From positions 10,749,001 through 10,813,000 of the forward strand of contig CM075777.1 of assembly GCA_037974665.1 (NCBI GenBank): DNA of 64,000 bases. Direction: 5' to 3'. The DNA comes from Ehretia macrophylla (taxonomy: Eukaryota > Streptophyta > Magnoliopsida > Boraginales > Ehretiaceae). Below are positions 24,801 to 35,335 of this stretch, piece after piece. Numbering within the stretch: the stretch's first letter is position 1; each line of letters begins with the position of its first letter. Under the pieces are notes generated by a model. It saw nothing but the letters and a program-made list of their open reading frames with translations, did not search any database and was not told the origin of the DNA. A program made the translations under genes and the position numbers.

Positions 24801-26290
24801 GTAAAACTCATGAATGTGTAGCGGTGGTTCATCATTTGTTAGAGAATACTCATGAATGCGAGTTTTGACACCACTTTGATTTTCATCGCCATTGATATAT
24901 GGAAAATGATGCCCATCAAATATGACATCTCAAGATACAAAAATCTTCCTTACTTTCATGTCAAATATTTTGTAGCCCTCTTGGCTAGCTGGATATCCCA
25001 CGAAAATATCGCACTGACATCCTTCATCAAACTTGTCTCGTGTTCTATTGTGAGCATAGCAAAGACATCCAAAAACTCTAAGATGATCATATGAAAGCTC
25101 TTTACCCATTCTGATCTCTCCTAGAGATCTACGACAACCCCCAGAACAGGAATGAAAACCATTATCCTTCATGTAAAAGTCCCTAGGACAATCTCCTAAT
25201 TGCTAGAACGACGGTTCGGTCCATATCCAGAGTCAGCTAATCGGAAGGCTTCTTTCGTGCTCGGGCTAAGCCTTTACGACGTCTTGTTGTTCAACACAAG
25301 AGTAGGCATTTTGTTGATTAAGTAAGAAGCTGTGAGAATGCATTCCTCCCCAAAAAGAAATTAGTAGTCCTACATGAAATCGCAAGACGCGAGCTATTTT
25401 CAACAAATGTCTATGTTTTCTTTCAATGATTCCATTCTATTAGGGCATGTATGCACATGAAGTTTAATGCTCTATCCCATGTTCATGGTAAAATTGTAAT
25501 AAACTCCCATTTATGAATTCAAGCCCATTGTTAGTTCTCATAATTTTAGCTAGAGAATTGAACTGTGTCTTTACCCAATTCCAGAAGAATACCAAGTAAG
25601 AGCTTGTTTCTGATTTAGACTTCATGAGATACACCCAAGTAGACCTACTATAATCATAAAGAATGGTAAAAAAATATCATGCTCTAGAATAAGAATATTG
25701 AGTCATGTAAGGACCCCAAACATCACATTGCAGTAGATTAAATGGTTTTGTCATTTTATTGAATCTAATAGGAAAAGATAGACGTGTTTGCTTTACTCTA
25801 TGGCAAGCGTCACAAATAAAATCACTATTTTTTTAACTAAAACAGAAGAACAAGAGACATGAGCCATTCTATCAATTGGTATGTCCCTCAATCTTTTATG
25901 CTAGAGAGCTCTATCCTACTGTCTATTTGTTGTAAGTAATTATGCCTCTACTCATAGGCTCCAAGAAATACAGGTCATCTCTGACTCTACCCACTCCAAT
26001 CAGCTTTTTCGAGGGTAAGTCCTATATTACATAAACATCACAGTGAAAAGACGGAGTACAATTTTGAATCCTTGGTCAACTTTTGGATAGATTAAAGATT
26101 ACAATTAAATTCTAGTACACCAAAAGCATGTTCCAAATAAAACTTTCCACCCAATTCTATGCGCCCTATGGCACACATAAGCATTGAGCGCGTATCAGGT
26201 ATACGAACAAGAGAGAGCCTGGGATTGGCGACTTTGTCAATTAATAGTTCAGGATTGCATATTCATTTTCATCACTCATTTAGCACCTTC
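24800..26290 (-). mobile_element. Ty1/copia remnant (GAG-pre-integrase and integrase)
   Basis: Minus-strand translation shows a GAG-pre-integrase-like stretch (about 25850-25930), CDACHRVKQTRLSFP (about 25780-25820), an integrase core beginning QCDVWGPY (about 25700-25730) and the integrase C-terminal part HLRVFGCLCYAH to FVGYPASQEGYKIFD (about 24950-25090). No RT, RNase H or LTR was recognised. It is an old fossil with many breaks. Confidence 0.8.
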
Positions 26291-27435
26291 TATGTGAATA
26301 TTTAGTTGGTCTTCTATTATTTTATCATACAACTAAGCATCTAGAATATGAGGTGATAAATGAGTCATAAGAATGAAATGGAATCTAGCAATGCTCGTTC
26401 AAATAATTAATTAGATAGTTCTCTTTTAATCACTTGTTTATCTTTATCTTGTTGCATGTTTCTTTTGATTCAAGGGAGGCCTAATATTTAATCTCATTAG
26501 AGTGTTACACACAATAATTGACCTCAAGACCTCTCGCATTTAAAGTAAGAATCATGTCACTAGACCAAATGTTTTAGTTTATTTTGTTGCATTTACAATA
26601 CTTTTAACTTATCTGATTATTAAGTTAAAAATATTTGCATTACAAAAACTTGTAACTTATCTGATAATTAGTTTTCGTTTCAAAAACATACGCCTACTGG
26701 GGGTTTTACAAGGACTAACTAATAAAAGGCCTAGAGCCGAAAACCTTGACAAGTCTTTGTGAACTAATTTCGACAAGAAGAAAAAAGGTGGTGTTAAGAG
26801 ACAAATATTAATATACAGCAGCGACATTGGTAAGCTGATCCTTTTAATCTTCTTACAGAATCCCTTTTGCACTCAGGGCTAAATTGGTGAATCCTCTCAA
26901 AAGTAAGAGTGACTTGGATCATGTGTAATTATAATAATCTAATATTTCAAGCGGATATAGGGTCGCATGTATTAGTAAAAAATTATTAGATTATTAAGTT
27001 GTCAAAATCTTTAATGTGAAATTTCAGTAAAATACAGGATGTGTTTGCATGATACCTTCTTCTTTTAAAAGAAGTTACCCTTTTCACATACCTGGGAATT
27101 TGCCGTTTGTTCATGGTTCCCTTATTTGAATGCAATCAAAGCAAATTAGTATCTACTACAGTGCTATTCATATTAACAACAAAAGCTTATACATTTCATA
27201 ATTTACACTCACAAGCACGCTAGATCGGAGACATCAAGAACACCACAACTCCATTTTTATTGCTGGCTTGCTTCCAACTCCCCGTTGCAGCCAGATTGGA
27301 AGCTTTATTGTACCTACGAATATAAAAGGAAAAAAAATAAGTGAACAGCTTTATCTAGTACTTGGTTCTTCTTAATTGAGCAAAACAACATGATTATAAG
27401 CTTAGGGCTTACTTAACATAGAAATCACTCTGCTT
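26291..27435. other. Spacer; right end is the CYP79 3' region
   Basis: A+T-rich sequence with no recognised domain or element ends. The last few hundred bases (about 27180-27435) lie downstream of the CYP79 stop and probably hold its 3' UTR. No single polyadenylation signal stands out. Confidence 0.5.
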
Positions 27436-28080
27436 CTACATTGAAGCAACGGTAGCAATGGGGTACGTGGTCAGAGGCAGACGTGGCTTTGCGTGTGCAT
27501 GTAAAGCTTTAGCGAGACTGAGTTCATCAGAACACTCAGAGAGGTCGATGTTCTTCTCATTTGGCGGTACACTCCATGTAAATCCTTGCAGAAGCCTTCC
27601 CAATGACATCATTGTCATCGCTGTCCCAAGTGGAATTGCTGGACATCCACGCATGCCTGTACTAAACGATACGAAGCTCAAATTTGGCTCTATGAGTTCT
27701 ATTTTGCTTGAAATGTCCTTGAAATGGCGTTCTGGTTTGAACTTTGATGGTTCCTCCCACACTTTGGGATTTCGCCCGATTCCAGGACGGTACAAGAGAA
27801 CGTGGCTCCCTTTTGGAATGAAATAACCGGCGATATTGGCGTCTGAGACTGAGACATGAGGGAGGTTGAAGGGGGTAACAGGGTGGAGCCTTAAAGCTTC
27901 CCTTACACAAGCCTTCAAATAGTTTAATTCTGGAATATCAGATTGTTGAACCAACCTGTCTTTTCCAACCACACTATCGATTTCTTTTGTCGCCTCTTGG
28001 AGGACATTCGGTTGGTTGAGCATTTCTGCCATAATCCATTCCACCGCATTTGAAGGATTGTCAGATGGGAAGAAAAGCTC
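27436..28080 (-). CDS. CYP79: CYP79-family cytochrome P450, exon 2
   Basis: Exon 2 starts after a clear acceptor (TTGACAG before 28080) and encodes 214 residues to a stop at 27436. It has the CYP79-specific NPSNAVEW in place of the usual I-helix AGTDTT, the ExxR helix (REALRLHP), LPHVSVSDANIAGYFIPKGS, the PERH form of the PERF motif (FKPERHF), and the heme loop FSTGMRGCPA with its cysteine ligand. Families normally have FSTGRRGCPG: the final glycine is alanine here and the first arginine is methionine. CYP79s N-hydroxylate amino acids to aldoximes at the ER, the first step to cyanogenic glucosides, glucosinolates or nitrogenous volatiles. The amino acid used cannot be told. Phase joins exon 1 without a frame change. 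Confidence 0.9.
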   Translation of the reverse strand, partial: ELFFPSDNPSNAVEWIMAEMLNQPNVLQEATKEIDSVVGKDRLVQQSDIPELNYLKACVREALRLHPVTPFNLPHVSVSDANIAGYFIPKGSHVLLYRPGIGRNPKVWEEPSKFKPERHFKDISSKIELIEPNLSFVSFSTGMRGCPAIPLGTAMTMMSLGRLLQGFTWSVPPNEKNIDLSECSDELSLAKALHAHAKPRLPLTTYPIATVASM

Positions 28081-28206
28081 CTGTCAAGTGTCAAGAATTT
28101 GTTTGAATCAGTTACAACACTTTATAGGTAAAAGATATATATATATATATATATATATAAATATTTATTACATGCAAATTTTAGAGTTAAAAGATAGCTT
28201 GATTAG

Positions 28207-28385
28207 ATGAGATCAGAGATAAGCACCCTAATACCAAAACATGGTTTCTGTTTGTGGTTAACTTGGTTGGACAAGAACCCCACCCAGATTAGGCTCATTT
28301 CGTGGGGCCTTCAAGTTGACCCATTATGTGTTTTTTACCATCAATGTGTGGAGAGAGGAAGACACCTTTATTTCGAATGCAGTTT
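28207..28385 (+). mobile_element. LINE (L1) fragment, zf-RVT region
   Basis: Plus strand reads IPKHGFCLWLTWLDKNPTQI, then RLISWGLQVDPLCVFYHQCV and GRHLYFECSF. This follows the zinc-binding reverse-transcriptase-associated domain at the end of plant L1 ORF2 (flWl...lpT..rL, CxxC, HLFFECxxS). The second Cys of the first pair is Tyr. The fragment runs directly into the 500 bp block at 28383. No RT or poly(A) tail is attached. Confidence 0.7.
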
Positions 28386-28882
28386 TACACTCTCAGAGTC
28401 TGCAAATTGGCTGAAGGACCAACTATGTTTCGCAAGTGGGAAAACATCACGTCGGATCTTACGCAACTGTGAAACGTATGAATTTGACTACTCTACAATT
28501 TTATTATTTATAATTCTATGCAATATTCATACAGATTATTGCCACCTGTCCCCAAATATTATTTATGGACTACACTAATCTTGGTAAACTAATTTTCCAT
28601 TACAAAGCATTAAATACCAAAATCTAAATGATAATATTTAGCAAAACAAATTAATATGGTATCCATATTTTTAAAAACCAAAAACAAGTCATATGATTTC
28701 AATTTTAGAGAAACCATATGATTCTGAACATAAAAAAAATAAGTGGAAGCCATAGGATTGGTAATAAAGATTGGAGAAACATTCAGTACAATATTCTTGC
28801 AAAGGATTATTCTGGGCTTGTCATTATGTAGAGAAATTTTATAAATAATATTTTACTTATTTAATTTTTTTAGATATTGTAT
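28383..28882 (+). repeat. 500 bp direct repeat, left copy (flank of the viral insert)
   Basis: Aligns with 37090-37589, same length and orientation, with about four single-base differences visible by eye. It includes the left arm of the TIR element whose full form follows the right copy (37192-38317), so the block is host sequence that was duplicated, not a viral LTR. Confidence 0.9.
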
Positions 28883-30689
28883 GATAAATGATCAATTTGA
28901 ACATAATCTTACTCAAGAGGAGAAGATAGCTCATGCTAGAAATTTGCAATTGGCTTTTGATGTTAATAAGCTAAAAAACTATAGGAATAGATATCAGGAT
29001 GTTCCTACTCAAATAAAATATTATTATCCTCGTCCTACTCCACAGGATGTTCTTTTTGAAGAACCATTAATGACTGAAACCATTACATTTCATGGTAGGC
29101 AAATATATGAATGGACTATTGATGGTCAAACTGAGTTACAGATTTATAATACTGCTCATAGAATGCTTATGTATTCTACTATTTGTAAACAAAATGGGAA
29201 TACTAATAGACAAATAGCTTTGATGATTACAGCATGATTTGTTGGCCAACTAAAAGGTTGGTGGGATAATTATTTAGTTCAAAGTCAACGTGATGAAATT
29301 TTAAATACTACTAAAATAGTTAATGAAAATGTTCAAGAAAATGATGTTTATACTCTTTGTCTTGCTATATGTGAGCACTTTACGGGTAGATACCTACATC
29401 ATTATGATAATTCTATGACTCTTTTGCATAATTTGTGTTGTCCTACTTTAACATCTTTTAGATGGTATAAGGATGTTTTCTTGTCCAGAGTCATGAATCT
29501 CCCTGATGCTAATAGTAATCATTGGAAATCAAAATTTGTTGATGGATTACCTTTTGTTTTTGCAGAAAGAATTAGAAAAGATCTTAGGAAAAGATCAGAT
29601 AGTAATAATATTGATTGGAATTCCTTTAATTATGGTACCCTCATTACTTTATGTGTAGAAGAGGGATTATCTATTTGTCATGATATTCGTATGAATTATC
29701 AATTGAAAAAACAGAAATTAACTGAGAAAAATCAGTTAGGAGAATTTTGTGAACAATTTGCTATGGATATGCCTAGTATCTCTAGGAATAAACCTAGGAA
29801 ACGTAATAAAGAAAGACCTCATAAGACAGAATATTATAAGAAATATAAGTCTAATGCTTATAAAAAGCAGGCAGCTAGAAAACGTGCATGGCGTGAGAAA
29901 AAGGGTTATGTTCCCCAAAAGAAAATACCCACGTGTTATACATGTGGTAAAAAAAGGCATTATGCTAATAAATGTAGAATGAAAAAGAAGATTAATAGTC
30001 TTGATATAGATGATAAGCTTAAAGAATCTTTAGCTAAAGTTTTATTAAATTCGGACAGTGATAGAACTGATAGTGATACTGATACTAGTGATACTAGTAG
30101 TGATAATTTACAAAATATTGAATCTGATGATTTGATTAGTTTTTCTGATGATGAAAATAATAATAAATGTTGTAATAAATGTCAAAAAGATGATAGTGAA
30201 TATGATATTGATATTTATAAATTACAATCTCAATTTCAAGATATTGAGTTGAATGTTATAACCTCGAGTGATAAAATTGTTGATTTACTTGATAGTATTA
30301 GTGATACAAAGCTAAAAGCTAAGATCATTGATTGTTTTAATTCTAATCAAGAATTAAAAACTCCTATTATTCAGGACCCACAACCATATAGGTTTTCAGA
30401 ATTGATAAACTAGTTAAATGAAAAACAGAATACTGTTGTTACTATTAATGACTTAAATAGGGAGGTAAAAATTTTAAAAGAAGAAATTAGAACTCTAAAA
30501 TAGCATAATGATATAATTGATCATCGCCTTTCTTTAATAGAAAAAGGAAAGATGAAATAAGAAATTTCTCATTCTCTTTATATAGACGATCAACATAATT
30601 TGTTAGCTAATCTTAAGTTAGTCACCTCACAGAAATGGCATGTCAAGATTAATCTTTTAATAGAAAAAGATTTTATTAAACGTGATTTA

Positions 30690-32562
30690 GTTGATTAATT
30701 GATACTGGCGCATATATAAATTGTATACAGGAAGGATTCGTTCCTACAAAATATTTTGAGAAAACTACTCATACTATTTCTGCCGTGACTGGACAAAATT
30801 TACATGTTCAATATAAATTGACTGACACTTATATTTGTCATGATAAGGTTTGTATACCCGCTACTTTTTTATTGGTTAAAAATTTGACTAATCAAGTTAT
30901 ACTTGGTACTCTTTTTATACAGGAAATTATGCCTCTTACTCATATAGATGCTAATGGAATAAAAGCTTCTTTTCAGGGAATGCATTTATATTTTCAGTTT
31001 ATAACTGATCCTAAAATAAATTTTTTTAAATCAAATTCAAGATTTGCTTATTGCAAAAGATTTTCAATTAAATTTTATTCAAAAAAAAATTTCTTTTTAT
31101 AATCTTGAAGAAAGATTAAAGAATTCAAAAGTTCAAGAAAAAATTAAATTAATCCAAGAACAATTTTCTGTTGATATTTGTAATGATCATCCAAATGCTT
31201 TTTGGAATAGGAAAAAACACATAGTTACTCTTCCTTATGAAGAAGATTTTGTTGAAAAGAATATACCGACAAAAGCTAGACCTTGTCAAATGAATTCTGA
31301 ATATTTGGAATTATGTAAAAAAGAAATTAATTCTTTGATAGAAAAGAAATTAATTAGAGTTTCTCATTCCCCATGGAGTTGTACTGCTTTTTATGTTAAT
31401 AAACACTCGGAACAAGAAAGAGGTGTTCCTAGACTTGTTATTAATTATAAACCTCTTAATAAGGTTATTAAATGGATTAGGTATCCTATTCCTAATAAAA
31501 AATATCTTTTGGATAGATTGCATGATGCTTTGATATTTTCAAAGTTTGATTTAAAATCAGGATATTGGCAAATTCAAATCCATGAATCTGATAGATATTA
31601 AACTGCTTTTACTGTTCCAATTGGACATTATGAATGGAATATTATGCCTTTTGGTCTGAAGAATACTCCTTCAGAATTTCAACATATGATGAATGATATT
31701 TTTATTCCTTATAATGAATTTATCATTGTTTATATTGATGATATTTTGGTATTTTCCAAAAATATTGAACAACATTTTAAACATTTGAATATTTTCAAAA
31801 ATATTATTATACAAAGTGGTTTGGTTATATCTAGACCGAAAATGGTTCTTTGTCAAACAAAGATTAGATTTTTAGGTCATAATATTGAACAAGGAAAAAT
31901 TTTTCCTATTAATAGAAGTATTGAATTTGCTTCTGAATTTCCTGATGAAATTCTCGATAAGACTCAATTACAGAGATTTCTTGGTAGCTTAAATTATATT
32001 CTACCTTATTATCAAAATCTTGCTTTTGATACAGCTTTTTTATATGATAGATTAAAAAAATCTCCTTCTAATTGGACAGAAGATCATACAAATGCTGTTA
32101 AATTAATAAAATCTAAAGTTGCTAGATTACCATGTCTTTCTCTAGCTAATCCTGCATGGGATAAAATTATGAAACTGATGCTTCTAATATTGGTTTTGGA
32201 GGAATTTTAAAACAGATTCATCCTCAATCAAAACAAGAATTGCTTGTTAGATTTCATTATGGCAAATGGGGAAATAGTCAGAAAAATTATGCTACTGTTG
32301 CAAAAGAAATACTTGCAATTGTTAAATGTGTTTTAAAATTTCAAGATGATTATATAATCAAAAATTTCTTATTCGTACTGATTGTAGTGCTGCGAAATTT
32401 ATGTTTCAGAAAGATTTTAAACATGATGTTTCTAAGCAAATATTTGCTAGGTGGCAAGCTCATCTTGCTCCTTTTGATTTTGATATTTGTTATATCAAAG
32501 GGGATAAAAATTCCCTACCTGATTTTCTTACCCGTGAATTTTTGCAGGATGCTCCCCACTAG
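30690..32562 (+). other. Protease - reverse transcriptase - RNase H part of the viral copy
   Basis: Region of the caulimovirid copy with the aspartic protease motif DTGA, RT landmarks (RLVINYKPLNK, FSKFDLKSGYWQI, YIDDILVF, FLGHNI) and RNase H end words (LAPFDFDICYIKG, LPDFLTREF). The stop of this part overlaps the start of the second ORF by 14 bases, as far as can be seen a natural viral arrangement. Fossil; broken. Confidence 0.88.
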
Positions 32563-34486
32563 GGGAAATTACTCTAACCTTCAAAGGGAAAGAGGAAGAG
32601 GTCGTGGTAAAAATGACTCTCAAAGGGTCATTGCAGGAAAACAATTAGTTAATCTAACTAGTTGTGGTGTTGCTATCGACCCATCTCATCCAAATTATGC
32701 ACAAATCAAGAAATTGTTGGATGCAGACACTTCTGCCCCACATGTATCATCCTATGCCAATATTGTGGAACAAGAAGATGAGATTGATTCTTATGAATCA
32801 TATTCTCATGAAGAAACTATACTTATCCTTGAAATTTCGGATAAACAATGGGAAAATGACCCATGGTACCTTATGGACCGATACCTTAATAATTTCTTTT
32901 TTCCTGTGCATCATCACAAGTCAAGAGTCTTTTATGAGTCTCTTTTGCAAGCAACTGATAGTTGTGAATTTGAACATTTTAAGAGAAATAATTCTCTTCC
33001 GATTTATACTTATAGTAAAACTTATATTAAGAAAATCCTTTCACCCTCTGATTGGGGAATCAGTACAATGGCTGAGAGACAATTTACTTATCCTAATGAT
33101 AATAAAAATGTTTACCAATTTAATTATTGGGATTATGTTGAAGCATTTTTTAAAGTTTTCTTATATGAAAATCCTCAGGAAAAACATACTTGGTTATTAA
33201 AATTGGGTAAATAGCATCTCGGCCCCCTGTGGTTTACCATAAGTGCAAGTCGATTCCTTGTGGTTTCATAATTGGCTTATAACCCCCTGTGCTTTTGAAA
33301 ATTGAAGCACACGTGCCCCTTTGGTCCAAGTCCGTTTAAAATTTTAACGACAATATCAAAATGACACAAATGCCTCCGAGGTAATGTCAGCATATCAAAT
33401 ATCTTTAAAAACATAAGGGGCCATTGCACACCATCATTAAAAATACAGAGAGCCATTGCGCACCATCATTAAAAACACAGGGGGCTATTGCGCACCATCA
33501 TTAAAACACAAGGGGCCATTGTGCATCTCATACATATTGGTGAATCGTGTAAAAAACACAAACAGTTGCGTTACTAGCACGTGCATAACAAATTCTGTTA
33601 AAATTGTCAGATTTTTTGACGGAGGGGGCATGCATGCTTCAATTTTGAAAAGCACAGGGGGTTATAAGCTAATTATGAAACCACAGGGACCCGCCTTGTA
33701 CTTATGGTAAACCACAGGAGGTCGAAACGCTATTTACCCTTTAAAATTTAATCCCAAATTTTTCAACAGAGGAAATTCCCTACTTGGATCCATACTTGGT
33801 GGCTTCAATATGGACCCCCTATAAAAATTTTACTTGAACCTTATAAAGGACTTTTTACTGAATGGTTAGCTTCTTGCCCTCATATTGGAAATAATCCGGA
33901 TCTTTATATTGAAGGATCAAGTTTTTTATTTTTCTTTATGGAATTTGGTGTCCCATGGATTTGGAAGTGGGTACCCATAGCCGTAATGAATAAACAAAAA
34001 ATGTTTTGTTTAAAAAGAAAATTCTTTTCTAAATTTTGGCCAAAACTTTTGAAAATTGATCCAGAGACGAATAAGCCTTATGGAAAAAATATGGTGGATG
34101 AAATCACTCAAATGGTGCAAATTTACAAAGATCAAGTGGAGCAATCAACTCAAGAAGAAGAATCTCAATTTTCTCATTTTCTACTCAAAATCCAAACGCG
34201 TCAACAGATCAGTTCTAAAGGTGACATTATGGCGTCCTATCTTGATGCAATAAAGCAGGACTTTTTGAAAAATTTTGGAAAAGAAGTTGATGGTGACAAT
34301 GATGGTAATGATGGTGATTCCACATCAGATGAGTCTATGCGCTCTAATCAATTCAATATTTTAGCAGGAGAAGCACAGAATCCTAATGTGCTGGTAGAAG
34401 ATGTTTGGGACAGCCTAAAAGATGTCCTGATCGAGAAAGCACTTATAGCCAAACAAAAAGGGAAGGCACCTGCCCAAGAGCAATGA
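32549..34486 (+). other. Second ORF of the viral copy, split by a MITE
   Basis: Starts at an ATG overlapping the end of the RNase H part. The N-terminus carries an Arg/Gly-rich stretch (RERGRGRGK) and the C-terminus is charged and ends in a Lys/Gln-rich tail. It has no domain that I recognise. Florendoviruses are known to have a second ORF of unknown function at this place. The MULE-type MITE at 33205-33739 lies inside it. Confidence 0.6.
33205..33739. mobile_element. MULE-type MITE inside the viral copy, with internal 34-bp tandem repeats
   Basis: The ends are inverted repeats (GGGTAAATAGCATCTCGGCC on the left; on the right the complement of GGGTAAATAGCGTTTCGACC), and homology continues inwards for over 100 bp (CTGTGGTTTACCATAAGT and its complement). 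A 9-bp target duplication, ATTAAAATT/TTTAAAATT, differs at one position. The centre has about four tandem units of roughly 33-34 bp sharing CCATTGCGCACCATCATTAA. It inserted after the virus integrated, or was present in that viral copy. Confidence 0.82.
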
Positions 34487-35276
34487 TGCTGTTCTTGGAC
34501 AAATTTATAGAAAGATAAAGATAAAGTCTGAAAATGCTCAAAGGATTTTTGGACTGATTCATAAAGCCGATATTCGCGGATGTCATGGCAAGAGGAATCT
34601 CGCTTTCATTAGGAGAAATGTCCTTTTCAGTAGACAAAGTCTACTATTTACTTTATGCAAAGTAGAAACAACTATTTGCTTTTTTCACGTATGTGTATAG
34701 TGACACCGGACTCCAGACATTTCGAATCCGGATTAGGCTGCTTTTTATTTTGTTTTCAAGTCCGCAAATCTGTATAAGTAGGCGGCATTTGTTTCTTCGT
34801 AGGCAGAGCTCGAACAAGCTACTTTCTTTTCAGTTTTTTTATTTTGTAAATTTTGCTCATTTTGAAATCGAAGAACTTTTTCTTCAGGTATTTCTCTTTA
34901 TATTTTTCAGTCTTTTATTTTTGTTCTTTAGCCTAATGTTAGGCTGATCCGTTATTGTTTGGTAACCACTATTCTGATATAGGAAATACTCCAATATAAT
35001 TTTTGACCCAAGGCATAATAATTCATGACATAGCATAAAATACAAAAGTATAATCTTATCACTACTATTGTCATGGTCAGTGTTTGACATCTCTCGAGTC
35101 GCGCTATTATGCCCTTCTCAAGCCGTGTGATGGCTATTTGTGGGCTGTAAGTCGTTGACTGTAGCTCTGTCATCTTACTGTTTTAATTCTCCATTGACAC
35201 TGTTAGTGGTATTCTTATACTGTTATATTTTATGTGTTTCTTGTATGCCACGAGCTGTTATTCCCTGGGCCTCAAA
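34487..35276 (+). promoter_or_regulatory. Viral intergenic region with likely pararetroviral promoter
   Basis: Non-coding stretch between the second ORF and the primer site. It contains a TATA-like CTGTATAAGTAGGCGG near 34770, in the position expected for the pregenomic RNA promoter. No other element was identified. Confidence 0.5.
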
Positions 35277-35293
35277 TGGTATCAGAGCCATGG
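35277..35293 (+). promoter_or_regulatory. Viral minus-strand primer site (initiator tRNA-Met)
   Basis: TGGTATCAGAGCCATGG is a 17-base match to the complement of the plant initiator tRNA-Met 3' end. By convention it marks position 1 of caulimovirid genomes. Confidence 0.9.
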
Positions 35294-35335
35294 ACTATAT
35301 TGTATAGTAGGTTTACCAAACAGTATCTTATCAAA

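Noticed and set aside
35277-35293. Match to initiator tRNA-Met, possible tRNA gene
   Set aside because: Only 17 bases complementary to the tRNA 3' end; it is a reverse-transcription primer site. The same holds at 16916 and 42457.
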